The notes: generated by a model from the letters alone, not told the origin. DNA of 64,000 nucleotides from Rhizobiales bacterium GAS188 (GCA_900104855.1 FNSS01000001.1:1116001-1180000), one strand, 5' to 3'; counted from the stretch's first letter, positions 12,622 through 21,451 are shown. Numbers and translations: made by a program.

Positions 12622-13941
12622 TTAGAAACTCTCCTTGATCCATCGCCCGACGCGGGCGAAGTAGCCGTCGCCGCCGGCAGCCAGCATGCCGCTCTCGCCG
12701 CGCGGCTCGAAATGTTCGACATCGGCGATTTGCGGGTAGATCAGCAGGCCGATAGCGGCGGCGAATGCCGGCCCCTTGGCGGCCTCGGGCAGTCCCTTGA
12801 CGCCGAGCGGCCGGCCGATGCGCACGTGCTTCGACAGGATGCGGCTTGCCGTGTCGGCGAGGCCGGTGAGCTGGCTTGCTCCACCGGTCAGCACGTAGCG
12901 GCGCCCTTCCGGCGCAAGGCCGGCTTTCCTCAGGCGATCGCGGACGAGCTCCAGGATCTCCTCGACGCGCGGCTTGATGATGCGCACGAGCTGGGCGCGC
13001 GGCACATGGGCTTCCTCGACCCCGTCATGGGAATCGACTGAGGGCACCGCGATCGTCTCGCGATCGTCGGAGGCGGTCGCGAGGGTCGAGCCGTAAAGGG
13101 TCTTGAGACGCTCGGCGGCGGAGAGCCGCGTCGAGAGGCCGCGTGCCACGTCGAGGGTCACATGGTTGCCGCCGACCGCAACGCCGTCGGCATGCACCAG
13201 CCGGCCACCGGCGAACACGCCGAGCGTCGTGGTGCCGGCGCCAAGATCGACGACGACGGCGCCCATCTCGGCCTCGTCGTCGACCAGCGTCGACAGGCCG
13301 CAGGCGAAGGGCGAGGCGACCACGCCTTCCACCTCGATATGGCAGCGTTCCACGGCGAGCATCAGGTTGCGCACCGAGGTGACATCGGCGGAGGCGACCG
13401 TCATGCCGACGCCGAGCGTCTCTCCGACCATGCCGCGCGGATCGTGCATGCCGGTGACGCCGTCGAGCGCGAAGGTGGTCGGCAAGGCGTGCATGACGGC
13501 GCGGCCGGGCCGGGCGGCGTTGGCGCTGGCGCGCGACAAGACGAGCCGGACATCGGCGTCCGAGACCGGACGCCCGCGCACATCGGCGCGCCCGTCCAGC
13601 GCCTCGGAGGAGATGCGTCCGCCGGAGATGTTGACGATGGTCGCCTTGACCTGGACCTTGGCCATGCGCTCGGCGGCGTGCACGGTCTGGCGGATGGTCT
13701 CCTCGGCGAGCTCGAGATCGTTGATCACGCCGGCCTTCAGCCCTTGCGAGCGCTGATGGCCGATGCCGAGGATCTGCCCCATATGGGTGCGCCCGCGCAG
13801 CGAAGCGTTGGCCTCCATGGGATCGAGGCGCGCCACCAGGCACACGACCTTGTTCGTGCCGATATCGAGCACCGAGACGATCGAGCTCTTTCGCGGCCCG
13901 ACCGGCTTGACGCGCGGCGTGAGCCCGTGGCGCAGGCTCAT
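12622..13941 (-). CDS. ftsA: Cell division protein FtsA
   Basis: Actin-like ATPase that tethers FtsZ to the membrane and recruits later division proteins. The 439 residues show the phosphate-1 loop region VSVLDIGTNKVVCLVARLD near 23-40, the 1C domain, phosphate-2 VVVDLGAGTTTLGVFAGG, the adenosine motif YVLTGGASQLTGL, and a C-terminal amphipathic tail YFARVGRWIKESF that would bind the membrane. The start overlaps the ftsQ stop (ATGA at 13938-13941), indicating translational coupling. The first 20 residues are poorly conserved, so a later start is possible. Confidence 0.96.
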   Translation of the reverse strand: MSLRHGLTPRVKPVGPRKSSIVSVLDIGTNKVVCLVARLDPMEANASLRGRTHMGQILGIGHQRSQGLKAGVINDLELAEETIRQTVHAAERMAKVQVKATIVNISGGRISSEALDGRADVRGRPVSDADVRLVLSRASANAARPGRAVMHALPTTFALDGVTGMHDPRGMVGETLGVGMTVASADVTSVRNLMLAVERCHIEVEGVVASPFACGLSTLVDDEAEMGAVVVDLGAGTTTLGVFAGGRLVHADGVAVGGNHVTLDVARGLSTRLSAAERLKTLYGSTLATASDDRETIAVPSVDSHDGVEEAHVPRAQLVRIIKPRVEEILELVRDRLRKAGLAPEGRRYVLTGGASQLTGLADTASRILSKHVRIGRPLGVKGLPEAAKGPAFAAAIGLLIYPQIADVEHFEPRGESGMLAAGGDGYFARVGRWIKESF

Positions 13942-14912
13942 CCGGGCTCTCCCTTCGAGGGAGGAAGACGCTTCTTCATCTCATCGGCGCGCTGATCGGC
14001 GGCTTCCTGCGTCATGCGGAAGACGATGCGGTCGGGCAGCCGCAGATCGACGAGGATGATCGCCTTCTCGGCGAGCTTGTAGTCGCGCATCAGCCCGGCG
14101 AAGCGAGCAAGGGCCGCTGCCGGGTCGGCCTCCGGCAGCTTCACCGTCAAGCCGTTCCTGAGCTGCAATTCCCAATGACGCTGGCCGATCCAGTTTCCGG
14201 CCCGCACCAGGGGCTTGAGGCTCGGCTGCGTCTCGATCAGGGCGGCGAAATCCTTCGCCTTCTCATTGGCCCCCTCGCCCACCACGAGGGGCAGGTCGAC
14301 ATAGCGCTGGTCGCGCAGCTGATCGATCGGAGTGCCGTCGGCGGCGACGAGCGAAACCTCGCCATCCTTCTGCCACAGCGCGAAGGGCTGACGCTCGGTC
14401 ACCGCGATCGCCACGGCATGCGGGTAGAGCTTGCGCACGCTCGCCTCGGCGATCATCGGGTTGGTCTTGAGCTTCTGGCGCAAGGCCTCGACATCGGCGA
14501 ACAGCAAGGAGCCGCGCCCGTCGATGCCGGCCGCCGTCACGACCTCTTCCTTCGACAAGCGCTGCAGGCCGTTCACCTCGACCGTGGTGATGCCGAGACC
14601 GACCGCGCGCGCCAGCACCTCCCTGAGGGGGCCGTTCGCGGCCACAAAGGCATCGAATTCTCCGCCCCGCAGCACGCCGAAAGCACCGACGCCGAGGAAC
14701 AGGGCCGCAAGCAGCAGGCTGCCGGTGAAGCGCGGAACGCGCATCGCGCCCGTCGCGACGCCGGGCACGGCGCGACGCTGAGCCGGCCTTGCCTTCTGAC
14801 GCGCGCCGAGGCCGCTTCCCGACGCGCCGGCGAAGGGCGCGCGGGGAGCCGCGTAGGCAGTCGCGAGAGGGCTCGCCAAGGGGCTTGCCAAGGGACTAGC
14901 TATGGCGCTCAT
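13938..14912 (-). CDS. ftsQ: Cell division protein FtsQ
   Basis: Bitopic inner-membrane protein that links cytoplasmic and periplasmic parts of the divisome. Starting at 14912 it has 324 residues: a cytoplasmic N-terminus rich in Ala/Pro/Arg, one membrane segment (GSLLLAALFLGVGAFGVL), a POTRA domain (TTVEVNGLQRLSKEEVVTAAG ... NPMIAEASVRKLYP) and the beta domain. The 14912 ATG overlaps the ddl stop as ATGA and is preferred; another ATG at 14942 would extend the protein by 10 residues into ddl. Residues 6-17 are a threefold SPLA repeat encoded by a 12-bp tandem array. Confidence 0.93.
   Translation of the reverse strand: MSAIASPLASPLASPLATAYAAPRAPFAGASGSGLGARQKARPAQRRAVPGVATGAMRVPRFTGSLLLAALFLGVGAFGVLRGGEFDAFVAANGPLREVLARAVGLGITTVEVNGLQRLSKEEVVTAAGIDGRGSLLFADVEALRQKLKTNPMIAEASVRKLYPHAVAIAVTERQPFALWQKDGEVSLVAADGTPIDQLRDQRYVDLPLVVGEGANEKAKDFAALIETQPSLKPLVRAGNWIGQRHWELQLRNGLTVKLPEADPAAALARFAGLMRDYKLAEKAIILVDLRLPDRIVFRMTQEAADQRADEMKKRLPPSKGEPG
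14865..14900 (-). repeat. Three degenerate 12-bp units in the 5' end of ftsQ
   Basis: On the minus strand, 36 bp encode Ala-Ser-Pro-Leu three times. The units differ at a few silent or near-silent positions (for example GCTAGTCCCTTG and GCAAGCCCCTTG), so the duplication is not very recent. Confidence 0.8.
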
Positions 14913-15832
14913 CGATCGCAGGACGCGTCCTCCACCATCCATTTGACCAGCTCACCGAAACTCATGCCCAGATGGGCAGCCATCTCCGGCACCAAGCTCG
15001 TCTGCGTCATGCCGGGTTGCGTGTTGACCTCGAGGCAGACGACGCTGCCGGAGCCTCCGGGCGTGTCGTCGTAGCGGAAGTCGGCACGGCTCACGCCACG
15101 GCAGCCGAGTGCTTGATGCGCGGTTAACGCGAACTGTTGAATGTCTCGGTAAATATTCGGTTTAAGTTCGGCCGGAATCACGTGAATCGAGCCGCCCTGC
15201 GCATATTTTGCGTCATAATCGTAAAAGAGCCCGGTCGCAGGACGAATGTCGATGATGTCCATCGCCTTGTCGCCCATGACGCCGCAGGTGAGCTCGCGCC
15301 CCGCCACGAAGCTCTCGGCGAGCAGCCATTCGTCATAGGGCCAGTCCTCGCGGCCGATCTCCTGGGGCGGGTGCTCGCGGCCCTCGCGAACGATGACGAC
15401 GCCGAAGGACGAGCCCTCATTGGTGGGCTTCAGCACATAAGGCGGGGCGAGGACATGGGCCTTCGCCGCCGCGAAGCGCGAGACCACCTTGCCGCTGGCG
15501 ACCGGCACGCCGGCCGCCGCCATGACGATCTTGGCCTTCGCCTTGCTGATGGCGAGCGCCGAAGCCAGAACTCCCGAATGCGTGTAGGGAAGGCGCAAGA
15601 TCTCCAATATGCCCTGGATCGTGCCATCCTCGCCGAAGCGGCCATGCAGGGCGTTGAAGACGACATCCGGCTGCAGCTGCGCCAGCACCTCGGCGATGTC
15701 GCGCTTCACATCGATGCGGGTGACGCGATAGCCCTCGGCCTCCAGCGCATCGGCGCAGGCCTTGCCCGAATTGAGGCTCACCGGCCGTTCGACCGACCAG
15801 CCCCCCATGAGCACGGCGACATGCTTAGCCAT
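14909..15832 (-). CDS. ddl: D-alanine--D-alanine ligase
   Basis: ATP-grasp ligase that makes the D-Ala-D-Ala dipeptide for peptidoglycan precursors. From the ATG at 15832, preceded by GAGGAAAG, the product has 307 residues starting MAKHVAVLMGGWSVERPVSLNSG. Other signatures are NALHGRFGEDGTIQG, YVLKPTNEGSSFGV (ATP-grasp), CGVSRADFRYD and CLEVNTQPGMTQTSLVPEMA near the C-terminus, with the metal-binding Glu and Asn. Longer in-frame extensions upstream lack homology. In many alphaproteobacteria murB precedes ddl; here an unrelated secreted protein does, so the run begins at ddl. Confidence 0.96.
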   Translation of the reverse strand: MAKHVAVLMGGWSVERPVSLNSGKACADALEAEGYRVTRIDVKRDIAEVLAQLQPDVVFNALHGRFGEDGTIQGILEILRLPYTHSGVLASALAISKAKAKIVMAAAGVPVASGKVVSRFAAAKAHVLAPPYVLKPTNEGSSFGVVIVREGREHPPQEIGREDWPYDEWLLAESFVAGRELTCGVMGDKAMDIIDIRPATGLFYDYDAKYAQGGSIHVIPAELKPNIYRDIQQFALTAHQALGCRGVSRADFRYDDTPGGSGSVVCLEVNTQPGMTQTSLVPEMAAHLGMSFGELVKWMVEDASCDR

Positions 15833-16029
15833 TACGCTTTCCTCGACTGGACGCCGAATCGTGGCGGAGCGCCTGGCGATTCGATCCTTAATCAATGGCC
15901 GGGGGTGTTTAAGAGAGCGTTAACCGTAATCTTGGGGCGAAGCACCATGCCGAAAAGCGATCTTCCGCTCCTCCGAATAAATGATGCGATATCAAAGGCC
16001 GCGAGCAGAGATACCGGCGGTGATCCAAG

Positions 16030-16659
16030 CTACGGGCGCGGTGTCGACGGCACGATATCCATCGGCCCAGAGGTGGCATCGCCCGTCGCGGCGGGAGGCG
16101 CCGTTGCCCGCGCCGGCCGGCCTGGGCTCCTCAGCCGCGAGAGCTTGGGCGCCAAGGCAAGAGCTCGCTCGCAGGCCGTGGCGTCCTTGAGATATTGGTT
16201 CGCCTCGGCACGCACCGCGTCGCGACGCTGCCGCAGATCGAAGAGCGCCGTGCGCATGCCCGATATGGCATCACGGCAGACGCCGATGATCGCATGATAG
16301 CGCGGCATGTCGAGATGGGCGCTCTCGGCCAGCGCCCCGTCCTTGAGCATCGCCCATTGGCTGTATTTGACGCCGCCCTCGATGAGCAACAGGGAGAGCC
16401 TGGCGGTGATCAGCGGTTCCTGGCGGTCGGCCAGCATATCGGCGAGGAAATCCTCCTGGCCGGCATAATATTTGAGCTCGCCGATGAGGCCCGCCGAATA
16501 CTCCTTGTACCAGGCCTCGACACAAGCCTGACCGTCCTCCCGGCATTGTTCCGGATCCGACTTCTGTATCTCGGTGGCGTTCGCCTGTCCGATCGCGCAC
16601 CATAGCGAAACGGCAAGGAGGAAGCAGGCACCAAATACCCGCGCAACTCGTCGATGCAT
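16030..16659 (-). CDS. Secreted protein of unknown function
   Basis: Predicted export is clear: from the ATG at 16659, the sequence MHRRVARVFGACFLLAVSLWCAIGQANA is a typical Sec signal peptide with an Ala-X-Ala-like cleavage site. The mature part (about 180 residues) has three Cys in its first half and one more in YLKDATACERA, is mostly helical in appearance (EAWYKEYSAGLIGELKYYAGQ), and ends in a Pro/Ala-rich tail. I recognise no family. No Shine-Dalgarno precedes the ATG, but a TATAAT box lies 6 bp upstream, so the message may be leaderless. An upstream GTG at 16680 would add seven residues and include that box in the coding region. Confidence 0.7.
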   Translation of the reverse strand: MHRRVARVFGACFLLAVSLWCAIGQANATEIQKSDPEQCREDGQACVEAWYKEYSAGLIGELKYYAGQEDFLADMLADRQEPLITARLSLLLIEGGVKYSQWAMLKDGALAESAHLDMPRYHAIIGVCRDAISGMRTALFDLRQRRDAVRAEANQYLKDATACERALALAPKLSRLRSPGRPARATAPPAATGDATSGPMDIVPSTPRP

Positions 16660-16665
16660 GGGGGA

Positions 16666-16695
16666 ATTATAGCTCGCCACCGAGGAGCCTGACAG
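16666..16695 (-). promoter_or_regulatory. Candidate promoter giving a leaderless mRNA
   Basis: On the minus strand, CTGTCA (16695-16690) is followed by 18 bp and then TATAAT (16671-16666). The A of the ATG at 16659 lies 6 bp after the -10 box, where transcription would start. Confidence 0.4.
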
Positions 16696-16911
16696 TGCCG
16701 ATGCAGATCATGGATCCCGTGTGTGCGTGCGCCAGGCGAAGCTGGCGCGATCAAGCCAGTGCAAGTCCGGTCCAGGTCAGGAGTAGCGTCTGCCTGGTAG
16801 CGAGTGTTGCGGCGCGGAAGGCAACGACCGCGGCGAAGCATACAACAGTGATTGCATGGAGTGTGGGATTGAGCCACGAAATGGGATCGATGCAGGTGGA
16901 GACGGTGTTGG

Positions 16912-17832
16912 ATGATCCGAAGACTCGCAATTGCAGCGGCATTGGCCGGCGTTGTCGGCCTTGGCGTATTCTGGGTCCTGACCGCCCCGCAAACGATCGC
17001 GGCAAGCACGCTTGGCCCGCACCAGATCGATCTTGCGAACGGCAAGTCGATGTTCGAGGCGGGCGGCTGCGCTTCGTGCCATGCAACTCCCGGTCAGGCT
17101 GACAGAACCCAACTGGGTGGTGGGCTTGCGCTGCACTCGCCTTTCGGCACCTTCTACGTGCCCAACATCTCGCCCGAATTGCAAGATGGCATTGGATCCT
17201 GGACGGAAGCGCAGTTCGTGACGGCCCTGAACAAAGGCACGTCGCCCGACGGGCGACACTATTATCCGGCGCTTCCCTATACCTCCTACCAGGAGATCAA
17301 GATCGACGATCTCCGCGACCTCTTCGCCTACATCAAGACCCTGCCACCCATCCAAGGCAAGGTGCGCGGCCACGACCTCCCTTTTCCGTTCACGATCCGT
17401 CGAGGGATTGGATTGTGGAAGCTGCTATTCCTCGACGGCAAATCATTCGAACCGGATCCCAGCAAGGGCGCGGCGTGGAATCGCGGCGCTTATCTTGTCA
17501 ACGGTCCTGGTCACTGCGCCGAATGTCACAGCCCACGCAATATCCTCGGGGCGGTCATTGCTTCGCAGCGATTCGCCGGTGGCCCCAACCCAGATGGGCG
17601 CGGCTTCGTCCCCAATATCACTCAATTGGCTCTGAAAGACTGGTCGGAACAAGACATTGCCGATCTGCTCGAGACCGGGCAGACTCCCGATGGAGACTTT
17701 GTGGGGTCCTCCATGAACGAGGAGGTCCGCAGCACGAGGCAACTCTCGCCTGACGATCGCGCCGCAATCGCCACCTACATCAAATCACTGCAGCCGGTCG
17801 AAGGCCCAAAGCCGCCGAGCAAGAAGCCGTAA
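16912..17832 (+). CDS. Diheme cytochrome c
   Basis: Exported electron carrier of 306 residues. Residues 1-31 form a signal peptide or membrane anchor (RRLAIAAALAGVVGLGVFWVL). Two c-type heme sites are present: CASCH at 53-57 and CAECH at 202-206, each at the head of a cytochrome c domain. Candidate axial Met residues are scarce; the second domain has SSMNEEV, so ligation of the first heme is uncertain. The arrangement resembles the cytochrome c subunits paired with periplasmic alcohol or aldehyde dehydrogenases, but no dehydrogenase is adjacent. It converges with a cytochrome c'-like gene 40 bp downstream, suggesting a common redox setting but separate control. Confidence 0.88.
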   Translation: MIRRLAIAAALAGVVGLGVFWVLTAPQTIAASTLGPHQIDLANGKSMFEAGGCASCHATPGQADRTQLGGGLALHSPFGTFYVPNISPELQDGIGSWTEAQFVTALNKGTSPDGRHYYPALPYTSYQEIKIDDLRDLFAYIKTLPPIQGKVRGHDLPFPFTIRRGIGLWKLLFLDGKSFEPDPSKGAAWNRGAYLVNGPGHCAECHSPRNILGAVIASQRFAGGPNPDGRGFVPNITQLALKDWSEQDIADLLETGQTPDGDFVGSSMNEEVRSTRQLSPDDRAAIATYIKSLQPVEGPKPPSKKP

Positions 17833-17872
17833 GCAGCTGCTCGGTGCGTTGCGCGACGCCGGCCGCACCACG

Positions 17873-18421
17873 TTACCCCCTCTTCACGCGATAGGTCTCG
17901 TGGCAGCCCCCGCAATTCTTGGTGACAGTCCCGAACGCGGCCTTGAAGCTGTCCAGATCGGTGATCGATTTCTGGGCAGCGGCTGATTCACTGCCGAACT
18001 TGTCGTAAGCTGCCAGGAATCCGGCCATGTCCTCCCAGACTTTGGGGGAGGCCGTGGTGCCACCGGTCTTGGAATCCGGTGGAAAGAGCGACTTCTCCTT
18101 TTGGGCAGCGTCCACAAATGTCGCAAAAATCCCTTTCGCCTTTGCGAGATCGAAGGGGACGGTGCCCTTGATCATATCGAGGCCGAGCTTCGCCGCTTGG
18201 CCGTCGACCTTCATCAGCCTGATGCGCTCCTCGATCGTGCTCTTGGCGTCGGCGAGAACGCCGATACCGGCGGCGGAGCCGAGCTCGGCGGCCGCCCCGT
18301 TCGCCTTCATGAGCTTCTGACGGACATCGATCGGCCCGTCATCGGCCTTGACCGCCACGGTCACCCCTCCCACCGCGACGAGCACGGCCGCAGCACACAA
18401 CAACGAAAGCAAACGAGACAT
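17873..18421 (-). CDS. Cytochrome c' / c556 family protein
   Basis: Periplasmic heme protein of 182 residues from the ATG at 18421, which is preceded by GGAGGAG. A signal peptide (SRLLSLLCAAAVLVAVGGVTVAVKA) is followed by a four-helix-bundle-like sequence beginning IDVRQKLMKANGAAA, where family members use the Met or Leu of this first helix near the heme. The single heme motif CGGCH lies at 170-174 close to the C-terminus, as expected for cytochrome c' and c556. Such proteins act as electron carriers or bind NO/CO. A longer reading from 18463 adds residues without homology. Confidence 0.88.
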   Translation of the reverse strand: MSRLLSLLCAAAVLVAVGGVTVAVKADDGPIDVRQKLMKANGAAAELGSAAGIGVLADAKSTIEERIRLMKVDGQAAKLGLDMIKGTVPFDLAKAKGIFATFVDAAQKEKSLFPPDSKTGGTTASPKVWEDMAGFLAAYDKFGSESAAAQKSITDLDSFKAAFGTVTKNCGGCHETYRVKRG

Positions 18422-18564
18422 GTCTGGCTCCTCCAGGCAAACGGTTCGAGACCGTGCGAGCATTCCAGTCTTAAGAATAGTTCTATGTCAACGCGACGAA
18501 AGACGTGTGCCCACACCGCCTGCTCACGAAGGCGTGAGGCTCATTCGCGTGGCATCTGCGGGCG

Positions 18565-18656
18565 GGACGCCCGCGTTCCCACTGGGACCGCGACCGTCTC
18601 GGTCGCCCTTTCTGCGCGGCGGAGCGCCGGCCTCACCGTTTAAGTGCGGGCGGGAG
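18565..18656. repeat. Intergenic repeat, copy 1
   Basis: Contains GGACGCCCGCG, then GGGACCGCGACC and GGTCGCCCTT, in the same order as in copy 2 at 18835. It is self-complementary in part and has no coding content. Its right end abuts the MITE-like element. Confidence 0.7.
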
Positions 18657-18660
18657 AGGC

Positions 18661-18829
18661 TGTGAGTTTTTGAAATGATCACGAAGGGCGGTGTCGAGAA
18701 CGTCGCGGTGAACGGGGCCGGCATCGACAGAGCAAGTTCTTGAAGGCCTTTTCCGACCATTTACGCTATTTACTCACAGCAAAACAGGCGGGTCCCGGCA
18801 AGTTTTTCCCGCTGTTTCAAAAACTCACA
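18661..18829. mobile_element. MITE-like element with perfect 15-bp terminal inverted repeats
   Basis: The ends TGTGAGTTTTTGAAA (18661-18675) and TTTCAAAAACTCACA (18815-18829) are exact inverse complements. The 169-bp element carries no transposase; its interior is unique within the window and AT-richer than its flanks. No clear target-site duplication was seen. It sits between two copies of another intergenic repeat, so it probably inserted into that repeat tract. The parent insertion sequence family is not identified. Confidence 0.7.
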
Positions 18830-18834
18830 AGCTC

Positions 18835-18960
18835 GGACGCCCGCGATCCCACTAGGACCGCGACCATCCTGGTCGCCCTTCTGCCCGGCGGTGCGCGCCG
18901 TCGTTCGCAAGGGCGGGCGGGACGCCCGCGGTCCCAGCGCCTGGGACCGCGACGCCGCCG
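18835..18960. repeat. Intergenic repeat, copy 2 plus partial copy 3
   Basis: Repeats the order GGACGCCCGCG, GGACCGCGACC, GGTCGCCCTT seen at 18565-18656. It is followed from about 18914 by a third partial unit (GGCGGGACGCCCGCGGTCCC then CTGGGACCGCGAC). The tract ends at the stop of the molybdenum-enzyme gene. Confidence 0.7.
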
Positions 18961-18964
18961 ATCT

Positions 18965-21280
18965 TCACGCCGCTTTTTTAGCGGTTGCCGCGACGATCGC
19001 CCGATAAATCGCTTCGGGTGTCGCAGGCATGTCGACATGGCGGATGCCATAGGCGCGGTCGAGCGCATCGACGACGGCGTTCATCACCGTCCCGGCTCCC
19101 GCGATCGTGCCGGCTTCGCCCGCGCCTTTGACACCGAGCGCGTTCGTGGTGCAGGGCACGTTGCGCGTCTCGAAGTGGAAGCTCGGCGCGTCGGCGGCGC
19201 GCGGCACCGCATAATCCATGAAGGACGCGGTGATCAGCTGGCCGTCATCGCCGTAGACGGTGCGCTCGAGCAACGCCTGGCCGATCCCCTGCACGATACC
19301 GCCATGCACCTGGCCGGCGAGCAGGAGCGGATTCAGCGTCACCCCGAAATCGTCGACGATGGTGTAGTTGACGATCTGGGAGGTGCCGGTCGCCGGATCG
19401 ATCTCGATCTCGCAGACATGGGTGCCGTTCGGATAGGTGCCTTCGGACGGCAAGTAATGGCCGTTCGCCGACAGGTCGCCAGGCTTGGCGCCCGGCAGCG
19501 CCGCGATCTCCGCGAAGCCGATCGCCTTGTCGGTGCCTACGACACGCACCGTGCCGTCGATGATCTCGAGATCGCTCCGGCCGGCCTCGAGCGCATCGGC
19601 CGCGAGGCCTTTGAGCTTGTCGACCAGCAGGGTCGCGGCAGCCGAGACTGCCGCCCCGCCGACCGGGATCGAGCGCGAGCCGCCCGTGCCGCCGCCCGTC
19701 TTCACCTGGTCGGTATCGCCTTGCACCATGCGGATCTGCTCGAGCGGCAGATCGAGATGCTGCGAGGCGATCTGGGCATAGGCCGTGGCATGGCCCTGGC
19801 CGTTCGACTGGGTGCCGATCAGGATGGTCGCGGAGCCGTCCTTCTCGATGCGCACCACCGCATCCTCGGGTGAGCCGAAGGCGCAGATCTCGATATAGCT
19901 TGCGAGGCCGAGGCCGCGGATCATGCCGCGCTTCTTGGCGTCGCGCAGCCTGTCCTTGAAGCTCACCCAGCCGGACACCTCCATGGCGCGCTGCAGATGG
20001 CCCTCGAACTCGCCTGAATCATAGACGCGCCCCATCGCGGTCTTGTAGGGCATCTGCTTCGGCTTGATGAAGTTGCGGGCCCGGATCTTGTCTTGCGCGA
20101 TGCCCATCTCGCGCGCCGCGAGATCGACCAGGCGTTCGATGAGATAGGCAGCCTCAGGCCGTCCGGCGCCGCGATAGGCGTCGACCGGGAGCGTGTTCGA
20201 GTAGAAGCCGCGGAAGCGGAAGAAGGTGCCGGGGATGTCGTAAAGGCCCGGCGCCATCAGCCCCGCGAGCGAGGGAATGAAAGGCGCGAAGGCGCTGAGA
20301 TAGGCGCCCATATCGGCTTCGACATCGATGCGCAGGCCGAGGATGCGGCCCTTCTCGTCGAGCGCCAGCTCCGCCTCGGTGAGATGGTCGCGGCCCTGTG
20401 CGTCGCCGACGAAATGCTCGGTGCGCTCGCCGACCCAGACGACCGGGCGGCCGACGCGCTTGGCGGCCTCCGCGGCGAGCGGATATTCGCGATAGCAGAA
20501 GGCCTTGGTGCCGAAGCCGCCGCCGACATCGCCGGTGGTGACATGCACCTTGTCCTTCGGCACCTTCAGCACCGCATCGGCAAGCACGTCGCGGATGCCG
20601 TGCACGCCCTGGCTGCCGAGGCTGAGATGGTAGCGCTCCGAACGCGGGTTGTAGGTCGCGACGACGGCGCGCGTCTCCATATAGTTCGTGACCAGGCGAT
20701 TATTGACGATCGACAGCTTCGTCACATGCTTCGCCTTGGCGAAGCCGGCATCGGCTTTCTCCTTGGAGCCCATCGCGGCGTCGAAGGCGAGATTGCTTTT
20801 GCGCTCCGGCCAGACGAGCGGCGCGCCCGGCTTGCTCGCTGCCCTGATGCCGTTGACGGCCGGCAGGTTGTCATAATCGACGACGATCGCCTCGGCGGCG
20901 TCGCGCGCCTGCGCCAGGCTCTCGGCGACCACGAAGGCGACCATGTCGCCGACATGGCGCACCACATCCTTGGCGAGGATCGGATAGGGCACGAAATCCA
21001 TCGCCGAGCCATCCGCATTGGCGACCGGCGCGAGACATGGAAGCCCGCCGAGATGGCCGATATCGGCGGCCGTCAGGATCAGGAGTACGCCCGGCATCTG
21101 CCGCGCCGCCTCGACATCGGTGATGCGGAACCGCGCATGCGCGTGCGGCGAGCGCAGCACAAAGGCGCGCGCGGCGTTCTTGGGGATCGCATCGCTCGTA
21201 AATTCACCATGACCGGTGATGAGTCGCTGATCCTCGACGCGCCTCGCCGGCTGGCCGATGCCGAATTTCATAGGTTTCAT
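18965..21280 (-). CDS. Molybdopterin-binding subunit, CoxL/xanthine dehydrogenase family
   Basis: Large catalytic subunit of a molybdenum hydroxylase, 771 residues, probably cytoplasmic or membrane-associated. It starts with the a/b hammerhead domain (ARRVEDQRLITGHGEFTSD) and continues through the MoCo-binding domain with GDVGGGFGTK at about 250-259. The active-site loop is AYRGAGR at 368-374; this GAGR form marks form II (CoxL-like) enzymes and not true aerobic CO dehydrogenases, which carry AYXCSFR. The catalytic Glu is in VKGAGEAGT near residue 727. The FAD-binding medium subunit and the 2Fe-2S small subunit are not beside it, so partners must be encoded elsewhere. The substrate (aldehyde, purine or aromatic) cannot be read from the sequence. 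Confidence 0.9.
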   Translation of the reverse strand: MKPMKFGIGQPARRVEDQRLITGHGEFTSDAIPKNAARAFVLRSPHAHARFRITDVEAARQMPGVLLILTAADIGHLGGLPCLAPVANADGSAMDFVPYPILAKDVVRHVGDMVAFVVAESLAQARDAAEAIVVDYDNLPAVNGIRAASKPGAPLVWPERKSNLAFDAAMGSKEKADAGFAKAKHVTKLSIVNNRLVTNYMETRAVVATYNPRSERYHLSLGSQGVHGIRDVLADAVLKVPKDKVHVTTGDVGGGFGTKAFCYREYPLAAEAAKRVGRPVVWVGERTEHFVGDAQGRDHLTEAELALDEKGRILGLRIDVEADMGAYLSAFAPFIPSLAGLMAPGLYDIPGTFFRFRGFYSNTLPVDAYRGAGRPEAAYLIERLVDLAAREMGIAQDKIRARNFIKPKQMPYKTAMGRVYDSGEFEGHLQRAMEVSGWVSFKDRLRDAKKRGMIRGLGLASYIEICAFGSPEDAVVRIEKDGSATILIGTQSNGQGHATAYAQIASQHLDLPLEQIRMVQGDTDQVKTGGGTGGSRSIPVGGAAVSAAATLLVDKLKGLAADALEAGRSDLEIIDGTVRVVGTDKAIGFAEIAALPGAKPGDLSANGHYLPSEGTYPNGTHVCEIEIDPATGTSQIVNYTIVDDFGVTLNPLLLAGQVHGGIVQGIGQALLERTVYGDDGQLITASFMDYAVPRAADAPSFHFETRNVPCTTNALGVKGAGEAGTIAGAGTVMNAVVDALDRAYGIRHVDMPATPEAIYRAIVAATAKKAA

Positions 21281-21451
21281 GGACAGCTTGTTCCGATTTG
21301 GCTCAGGGTTGCTAGCAGCTTCAGGCTAGCACAGACGGGCATCGCTTCAACACGGCGCGCCGCAACCCATCCCTGCAGGGTTGCGATAGGAGTGATCGCG
21401 AGGTTGCGGCAAGTGCCTATTCGCGGGCAAGGGCCTATTCGCGGCAAGTGC

